Below are positions 22,254-26,583 of a stretch of 26,583 bases of DNA, piece after piece. The position numbers and the translations under genes were made by a program. The stretch lies in contig DATHVJ010000181.1 in NCBI GenBank assembly GCA_035461345.1, positions 1 through 26,583 of the forward strand, written 5' to 3'. Each line of letters starts with the position of its first letter. Within the stretch, counting starts at the first letter, position 1. Source of the stretch: DASPWW01 sp035461345 (GTDB lineage: Bacteria; Actinomycetota; Thermoleophilia; Solirubrobacterales; 70-9). The notes beneath the pieces were generated by a model. The model saw nothing but the letters and a program-made list of their open reading frames with translations, did not search any database and was not told the DNA's origin.

Positions 22254-22763
22254 ATGGACGTCGAGACAGCGATCCGCACCCGGCGGACCCACAAGGCCTA
22301 CAAGCCCGAGCCGGTCGAGCGCGAGACGCTCGAGGAGCTGCTCGAGCTGGCGCGGTGGGCGCCGAACCACCACCTCACCAACCCGTGGCGGTTCCGGGTC
22401 GTCGGGCCGCGGGCACTGGAGCGGCTGAAGGATGCCGCCGGGCCCGAGTCGGCTTCGAAGCTCGATCGCGCGCCGACGCTCGTCGTCTGCTCGTGCAAGC
22501 TGAGCGGCGATCCCGTCCAGGACGAGGAGGACCTGCATGCGACCGCGGTCGCCGCGTACATCGTCCTGCTCGCGGCGCATGGCCGGGGACTTGCCGGCTA
22601 CTGGCGCACCCCCGGCGTCCTGCGCACGGACGAGGGTCACGCCGCCGTCGGCCTCCCCGACAACGAGCGCTTCGTCAGCCTCCTGCACCTCGGCCGGCCG
22701 ATACAGGACAAGCAGCCGCCGGAGCGCGCGCCCACCGCCGACCTCGTGACCTTCCTCGACTGA
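22254..22763 (+). CDS. Nitroreductase-family FMN oxidoreductase (YdjA-like, short form)
   Basis: 169 aa, a compact FMN-binding nitroreductase fold. The N-terminus I-R-T-R-R-T-H-K-A-Y supplies the phosphate-binding arginines. L-L-E-L-A-R-W-A-P-N-H-H-L-T-N-P-W-R-F is the flavin-contact helix, and the G-L-A-G-Y-W-R-T-P-G and L-H-L-G-R-P near the end are typical. Length and A-P-N-H-H motif resemble E. coli YdjA. BluB, which makes the lower ligand of B12, belongs to the same superfamily, but the A-P-S-x-G-x-x-Q-P-W block of BluB is not seen. The gene also appears to have its own promoter, so I do not assign it to the B12 system. Physiological substrate unknown. glpD starts two bases after its stop. 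Confidence 0.85.
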   Translation: MDVETAIRTRRTHKAYKPEPVERETLEELLELARWAPNHHLTNPWRFRVVGPRALERLKDAAGPESASKLDRAPTLVVCSCKLSGDPVQDEEDLHATAVAAYIVLLAAHGRGLAGYWRTPGVLRTDEGHAAVGLPDNERFVSLLHLGRPIQDKQPPERAPTADLVTFLD

Positions 22764-22765
22764 CC

Positions 22766-24454
22766 GTGATCTCGCGGTCGGACGCGCTAAAGGCGATCGC
22801 CGGCGACCGGTTCGAGGTCGTCGTCATCGGCGGCGGGATCACGGGGGCCGGCGTCGCCCTCGACGCCGCCTCGCGCGGCTACTCGGTGGCGCTGGTGGAG
22901 CGCGACGACTACTCGGTCGGGACCTCGAGCCGCTCGTCGAAGATGGTCCACGGCGGCCTGCGCTACCTGCAGAACTTCGACCTCGGGCTCGTCCGCGAGG
23001 CGCTGCTCGAGCGCCAGCTCATGGTCCAGCTCGCGCCGCACCTCGTCTACCCGACGCCCTTCCTGATCCCGACGCTCGGCGACGCGCGGCGCGACCGCCG
23101 CTACAGCGTCGGGCTGAACATGTACGACGTGATGGCGACCACCCGGGTCGGGCGCGGCCGCCGCGAGCGCGCCGCGCGGCGCGAGGTCGACGACTACTGG
23201 GCGCCCGACCGCCACCGCCAGATCTCCGGCGAGGAGGTCGCGGAGCTGATCCCGGCGCTCGCCGACCTGGAGCCGAAGTCCGCGTACCTGTTCTACGACT
23301 GCCAGACCGACGACTCGCGGCTGGTCCTGACGATCCTCGGGGAAGCGGAGCGGTTCGGCGCCGTGTGCGTCAACGACGCGGAGGTCGTCGAGGTGCTCGA
23401 GGACGGGGGCAAGGCCGCGGGCGTGGCGTGCGTCGACTCCGAGACCGGCGACCGGTTCGAGGTCGCCGCGGACAACGTCGTCAACGCGACTGGGGTGTGG
23501 GCCGACCGCATCCGCCCCGAGGAGATCGAGGCCGAGGAGGACGTGCCCAGAATCAGCCCCAGCCGCGGCACCCACGTGACGCTTTCGTACGACGACCTGC
23601 CGCTCGAGGAGGCGGCGTGCATCGTCCCGGCGGGCGAGGAGCGCACGGTCTTCGCGCTGCCGTGGTACGGGCGGGCGCTGGTCGGCACGACCGACAACGA
23701 CTACGAGGGTGACCTCGTGCATCCCCAGCCCGGCCGCGACGACGTCACCTACCTGCTCGGCGCGCTCAACGCGTACTTCGAGCTCGAGCTCACTCCCGAC
23801 GACCTCACCGGCGCGTATGCGGGGGTGCGCCCGCTGATCGCCACCGGCGACCCGAAGAAGTCGGTCGACATCTCGCGCAAGGCGGAGCTGTACGAGACCT
23901 CGTCGGGGATGCTGACGATCACCGGCGGCAAGCTAACGACGTGGCGGCGGATGGCGCGGCAGGTCGTCGACCGGATCGTGGAGCGCGACGAGCGCGAGGC
24001 GCCCTGCCGGACGGCCGAGATCCCGCTGGGGATGGCGGCGGGGGCCGAGGACCTCGAGATCCCCGCGGGCCTGCCCGAGGATGGGCTGCCCGAGAGAGCC
24101 CTCAACCAGCTCGCGTTTCGCTACGGGCACGCGGCGCGGAGCGTGCTCGAGCTCGCCGCCGAGCGGCCCGAGCTGGCGGCGCCGATCGTCCCCGGCCGCC
24201 CCGACCTGCTCGCGGAGGCGGTGGTCGCGGCTCGCCACGAGCAGGCGCGCTCGGTCGCCGACGTGCTGCTGCGCCGCACCCGGCTCGGGATCCTCGCCGC
24301 CCCGCAGCTCGCGAGCGCGCAGGCGGCGATGCCGGTCGCCGAGGCGATGGGCCGCGAGCTGGGGTGGCGCGGGCGCCGGGTGCGCAAGGAGGCGGAGGCG
24401 TGGGTCGCGGAGGCGCGGATGGAGGGAGTTGATCCGGCGGCTCACGTAAGCTAG
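22766..24454 (+). CDS. glpD: Aerobic glycerol-3-phosphate dehydrogenase (GlpD)
   Basis: 562 aa FAD enzyme that oxidises sn-glycerol 3-phosphate to dihydroxyacetone phosphate and passes electrons to the quinone pool at the membrane. The FAD motif is V-V-I-G-G-G-I-T-G-A-G near residue 18, and the GlpD signature G-T-S-S-R-S-S-K-M-V-H-G-G-L-R-Y-L follows. The substrate region includes Y-D-C-Q-T-D-D-S-R-L, then N-A-T-G-V-W-A-D, S-R-G-T-H-V, and G-T-T-D-N-D-Y near the end of the catalytic domain. T-G-G-K-L-T-T-W-R-R opens the C-terminal DAO_C domain (to about 560). Start GTG 22766 is two bases after the nitroreductase stop and coincides with the start of homology; the much longer frame upstream is a composition artefact. 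Confidence 0.93.
   Translation: MISRSDALKAIAGDRFEVVVIGGGITGAGVALDAASRGYSVALVERDDYSVGTSSRSSKMVHGGLRYLQNFDLGLVREALLERQLMVQLAPHLVYPTPFLIPTLGDARRDRRYSVGLNMYDVMATTRVGRGRRERAARREVDDYWAPDRHRQISGEEVAELIPALADLEPKSAYLFYDCQTDDSRLVLTILGEAERFGAVCVNDAEVVEVLEDGGKAAGVACVDSETGDRFEVAADNVVNATGVWADRIRPEEIEAEEDVPRISPSRGTHVTLSYDDLPLEEAACIVPAGEERTVFALPWYGRALVGTTDNDYEGDLVHPQPGRDDVTYLLGALNAYFELELTPDDLTGAYAGVRPLIATGDPKKSVDISRKAELYETSSGMLTITGGKLTTWRRMARQVVDRIVERDEREAPCRTAEIPLGMAAGAEDLEIPAGLPEDGLPERALNQLAFRYGHAARSVLELAAERPELAAPIVPGRPDLLAEAVVAARHEQARSVADVLLRRTRLGILAAPQLASAQAAMPVAEAMGRELGWRGRRVRKEAEAWVAEARMEGVDPAAHVS
24447..24452 (+). promoter_or_regulatory. Possible -10 box (TAAGCT) for transaldolase gene
   Basis: TAAGCT overlaps the glpD stop and lies 12 bases before GTG 24465, giving a leader of only a few bases. 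Weak: the transaldolase could equally be read from the glpD transcript. Confidence 0.25.
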
Positions 24455-24464
24455 GCACCGGCAA

Positions 24465-25160
24465 GTGAGGCTGTTCATCGACACGGGGAGCGTCGCGGAG
24501 GTCGAGGAGATCGCCGCGTGGGGGATCCTCGCCGGCGCGACCACCAACCCGTCGCTGCTGGCGAAGGAGGACGGCGATCCCAGCGACATCGTGTGCCGGA
24601 TCTGCGACTTGGTCGCTGGGCCGGTGTCGGCGGAGGTCGTCTCCCAGGAGCCGCAGGGGATGATCGACGAGGGCCGCGCCCTGCGCGAGCTGCACGAGCA
24701 CGTCACCGTCAAGGTGCCGTTCTGCGAGGAGGGCCTCGAGGCCGCGCACGCGCTGACCTCGGACGGGATCGCGGTCAACATGACGCTCGTCTTCTCCGCC
24801 AACCAGGCGCTGCTCGCGTCGAGCGCCGGCGCCACCTACGTGTCGTGCTTCATGGGCCGGCTCGACGACATCTCGGTCGACTCGACAGCGGTCGTGCGCG
24901 AGATCGTCGACGCGTTCCGCGCCGGCGGGGTCACCTCGCAGGTGATCGCGGCGTCGATCCGCCACCCCGAGCACGTCGTGATTGCGGCGAAACTCGGCTG
25001 CGAGATCGCGACCGTGCCGGCCAAGGTCCTGCGTCAGATGCTCAACCATCCGCTCACCGACGCGGGCGCTGAGCGCTTCCGCAAGGACTGGGAGTCGCGC
25101 CCCGAGTTCGCGCAGTGGCTGCGCGAGCTGACCGAGCGGCGCGTCGCGACCGGCTCCTAG
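24465..25160 (+). CDS. Transaldolase / fructose-6-phosphate aldolase family (Fsa/TalC)
   Basis: 231 aa, the short single-barrel form of transaldolase. It starts M-R-L-F-I-D-T-G-S-V-A-E-V and continues G-A-T-T-N-P-S-L-L. The Schiff-base lysine is K83 in V-T-V-K-V-P-F. N-M-T-L-V-F-S-A-N-Q-A, then S-C-F-M-G-R-L-D-D and A-A-S-I-R-H-P-E-H-V follow in the usual order. It transfers or releases dihydroxyacetone units between sugar phosphates. TalC and Fsa activities cannot be separated by these motifs alone. GTG 24465 starts ten bases after glpD; both enzymes work around triose phosphates, so a shared carbon-routing role is plausible. Confidence 0.9.
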   Translation: MRLFIDTGSVAEVEEIAAWGILAGATTNPSLLAKEDGDPSDIVCRICDLVAGPVSAEVVSQEPQGMIDEGRALRELHEHVTVKVPFCEEGLEAAHALTSDGIAVNMTLVFSANQALLASSAGATYVSCFMGRLDDISVDSTAVVREIVDAFRAGGVTSQVIAASIRHPEHVVIAAKLGCEIATVPAKVLRQMLNHPLTDAGAERFRKDWESRPEFAQWLRELTERRVATGS

Positions 25161-25389
25161 CCGCTCCCGCAACAACACCCCGCGGTCCCGTGTTACGGGC
25201 CGTGAGGGGGAGCACGACCAAGGCGGGAGGTGTACGCGACCGGCGCCGACGCGCTCGAGAACGGCGCCTTCTACGTCCAGTTCGGCCGCTGAGCCGAGGC
25301 TGCATCGCGAGCTCGCGGGACGGGCGCGAGCGGACCCCGTCCCGCGCTCGTCTCCGGCGCGCGCGACCGTGGGTATGCTGCCGCCGCGC
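25161..25389 (+). other. Intergenic region before the Rho-like gene, with overlapping hairpins
   Basis: 229 bp without a supported gene. Two mutually exclusive hairpins follow the transaldolase stop: AACAC/GTGTT (25174-25178, 25190-25194) and CCCGT/ACGGG (25187-25191, 25195-25199, loop GTT). The second could be a weak terminator. A 20-codon frame from GTG 25230 with a GGGAGG-like lead is too short to support. TATGCT at 25374-25379 may be the -10 box of the downstream gene. Confidence 0.4.
25374..25379 (+). promoter_or_regulatory. Putative -10 box (TATGCT) of rho-like gene
   Basis: TATGCT fits TANNNT and lies ten bases before ATG 25390. The leader would be only about three bases, and no Shine-Dalgarno sequence is present. 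Confidence 0.4.
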
Positions 25390-26583
25390 ATGGCCAAGGC
25401 CGACCTGACCGACAAGCACCTCGCGGAGCTGCACGCGGCCGCCGCCGAGCTCGGCGTGCCCGGCTACCGGATGCTGCGGCGCGATGCCCTGATCGAGGAG
25501 ATCGAGTCGCGCGGCGGAGCCGCCGACGTCGAGACTGAGGAGGAGGTGACGCCCGAACCCGCCGAGGTCGAGTTTGCGGAGGCCGAACCTGCGGAGGCCG
25601 AACCCGCCGGGGGCGAGCCCGAGGAGCAGCGCCGCGATTCCGCCACCGAACAGGTGAGCGGCGTGCTCGACATCACCTACCGCGGGTACGGCTTCCTTTG
25701 CCTGCACGGCCTCCAGTCCACGCCCGGCGACGTGTACATCTCGGCGTCGCAGATCCGGCGCTGCGAGCTGCGGCTCGGCGACCTCGTATCGGGCCCGGCC
25801 CGCCAGCCGGAGCGCGGTGAGCGCTACCCGGCGCTCGTCCACGTCGACCTGGTCAACGGCGCCACCCCGGGCGAGCAGGCGGATCGGCCCGACCTCGACG
25901 AGCTCACGCCGGTGGCGCCCCGTCGCCGCCTGCGGCTCGAGCCAGACGAGGCGGACGTCCTCACGCGGGCGGTCGACCTGCTCGTCCCGTTTGCGCTCGG
26001 TCAGCGCGTGCTGGTGCGGACGGCCCCGCGCTCGGGCCGCACGACGCTGCTGCGCGGGCTCGCCGGCGCGATCCAGCGCAGCCCCGATCGTCCCGCGCTC
26101 GTCGTGCTGCTCGTCGACGAGCGCCCCGAGGAGGCGGCCGCGTGGGCTGAGCTCCTCCCCGACGACGAGCTCGCCGTCGCGACCGCGGAGATGAGCCCGC
26201 GGGAGCAGGCGCGGGTGGCCGACCTGGCGCTGGAGCGCGCCAAGCGCCGCGCCGAGGGCGGGGAGGACGTCGTTCTGGTCGTCGATTCGCTGTCACGGCT
26301 CGCGGTGGCCCAGCGCGAGCCGGGCGACGTCAAGCACGTCTTCGGAGCGGGCCGGGAGCTCGCCGAGGAGGGCTCGGGCTCGCTGACGGTGATCGCGACG
26401 GTCCTCGACGGCGTCGCCGACGAGGGCACCGCCCTGGCCGCGGTGGAGACGACCGAGAACGTCCTCGTCCGGCTCGACCCCGAGCTCGCCGCCGCCGGCG
26501 TCTACCCGGCGCTGGACGTGGCCGAGACCCGCGCGTCGGGAGAGGAGCAGCTGCGGAAGCCGGACGAGCTCGAGGCCGTGCGT
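25390..26583 (+). CDS. Transcription termination factor Rho family protein, divergent; 3' end cut by window edge
   Basis: 398 codons from ATG 25390 to the right edge. Residues 1-41 match the Rho N-terminal helical domain (L-A-E-L-H...L-I-E-E-I-E-S-R). A short acidic E/A/P-rich linker (44-80) follows. Residues 88-157 are the RNA-binding cold-shock-like domain with strong Rho identity (G-Y-G-F-L, D-V-Y-I-S-A-S-Q-I-R-R, L-R-L-G-D-L-V-S-G, G-E-R-Y-P-A-L). The RecA-like ATPase part starts near 170, with V-D-E-R-P-E-E and Walker B V-V-L-V-V-D299. Walker A reads A-P-R-S-G-R217-T-T, with Arg where Rho has the essential Lys. The usual F-K-G-T-G-N loop and following arginine finger region read V-E-T-T-E-N-V-L-V-R-L-D-P. 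It is Rho-like, but probably not a normal Rho motor; a paralogue is likely. Confidence 0.85.
   Translation, partial: MAKADLTDKHLAELHAAAAELGVPGYRMLRRDALIEEIESRGGAADVETEEEVTPEPAEVEFAEAEPAEAEPAGGEPEEQRRDSATEQVSGVLDITYRGYGFLCLHGLQSTPGDVYISASQIRRCELRLGDLVSGPARQPERGERYPALVHVDLVNGATPGEQADRPDLDELTPVAPRRRLRLEPDEADVLTRAVDLLVPFALGQRVLVRTAPRSGRTTLLRGLAGAIQRSPDRPALVVLLVDERPEEAAAWAELLPDDELAVATAEMSPREQARVADLALERAKRRAEGGEDVVLVVDSLSRLAVAQREPGDVKHVFGAGRELAEEGSGSLTVIATVLDGVADEGTALAAVETTENVLVRLDPELAAAGVYPALDVAETRASGEEQLRKPDELEAVR

Noticed and set aside
22254..22763. Nitroreductase as BluB (5,6-dimethylbenzimidazole synthase) linked to the B12 operon
   Set aside because: The motif A-P-N-H-H-L-T-N-P-W-R-F and the 169-aa length fit YdjA-like nitroreductases rather than BluB, and a separate promoter-like box precedes the gene.
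20420..22765. N-terminal extension of glpD in an open frame of 1344 codons
   Set aside because: The extension overlaps the S-component and nitroreductase genes in another frame and shows no protein-like sequence; GTG 22766 coincides with the start of GlpD homology.
25230..25292. 20-codon frame with a GGGAGG-like lead between the transaldolase and Rho-like genes
   Set aside because: Too short, no recognisable product, and GC-rich spacer readily yields such frames. It could be a remnant of a longer gene.
1..26583. Mobile elements, CRISPR arrays, tRNA or rRNA genes
   Set aside because: No transposase or integrase motifs, no regularly spaced repeats and no tRNA cloverleaf or rRNA-like sequence were recognised on either strand by eye.

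Overview
The window is about 26.6 kb of very GC-rich, gene-dense DNA. Base composition, GTG starts, stop/start overlaps, several apparently leaderless genes, a SnoaL-like protein and a secreted protein with a degenerate RTX-like tail suggest an actinobacterium, most like the class Thermoleophilia (Solirubrobacterales/Gaiellales). That placement is inferred from protein style, not from a marker gene. No tRNA, rRNA, insertion sequence, integrase or CRISPR array was seen, so this looks like chromosomal core and accessory metabolism rather than a mobile island.

Layout. 1-2.9 kb: a truncated SnoaL-like gene, exonuclease III facing a stand-alone LigD-type polymerase, and a YCII/DGPF protein. 3.0-5.1 kb: a cytoplasmic sulfite-oxidase-family molybdoenzyme and a two-domain VOC protein. 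5.1-8.0 kb: the lemA-htpX membrane quality-control pair (minus strand), diverging from an alkyltransferase-like repair protein that overlaps an orphan NMT1/THI5-type lipoprotein. 8.1-8.46 kb: a c-di-AMP (ydaO-type) riboswitch, a 49-residue single-pass membrane protein and a strong terminator, together a compact self-contained unit. 8.5-14.9 kb: a three-subunit acetone-carboxylase-type operon (beta, alpha, gamma) running directly into a flavin monooxygenase gene with a one-base frameshift, closed by a 50-bp palindrome. 15.0-15.4 kb: a stand-alone cyclic-nucleotide-binding domain.

15.5-22.2 kb is the most striking part. A cobalamin riboswitch with an unusually large P2 arm precedes five tightly packed genes: a secreted DUF4430 protein, a DUF4430 lipoprotein, EcfT, a double-ATPase EcfA, and an S component fused in one polypeptide to six extracellular alpha/alpha-toroid repeats plus a C-terminal anchor. 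DUF4430 and the alpha6/alpha6 toroid are the two domain types that make up animal transcobalamin and intrinsic factor. I read this operon as a bacterial B12 capture-and-import machine with a split transcobalamin, its toroid half fused to the transporter.

22.2-26.6 kb: a small nitroreductase, aerobic glycerol-3-phosphate dehydrogenase, an Fsa/TalC-type transaldolase, and the start of a Rho-family gene whose Walker A lysine and other catalytic residues appear replaced, suggesting a divergent Rho paralogue. The gene runs off the right edge.
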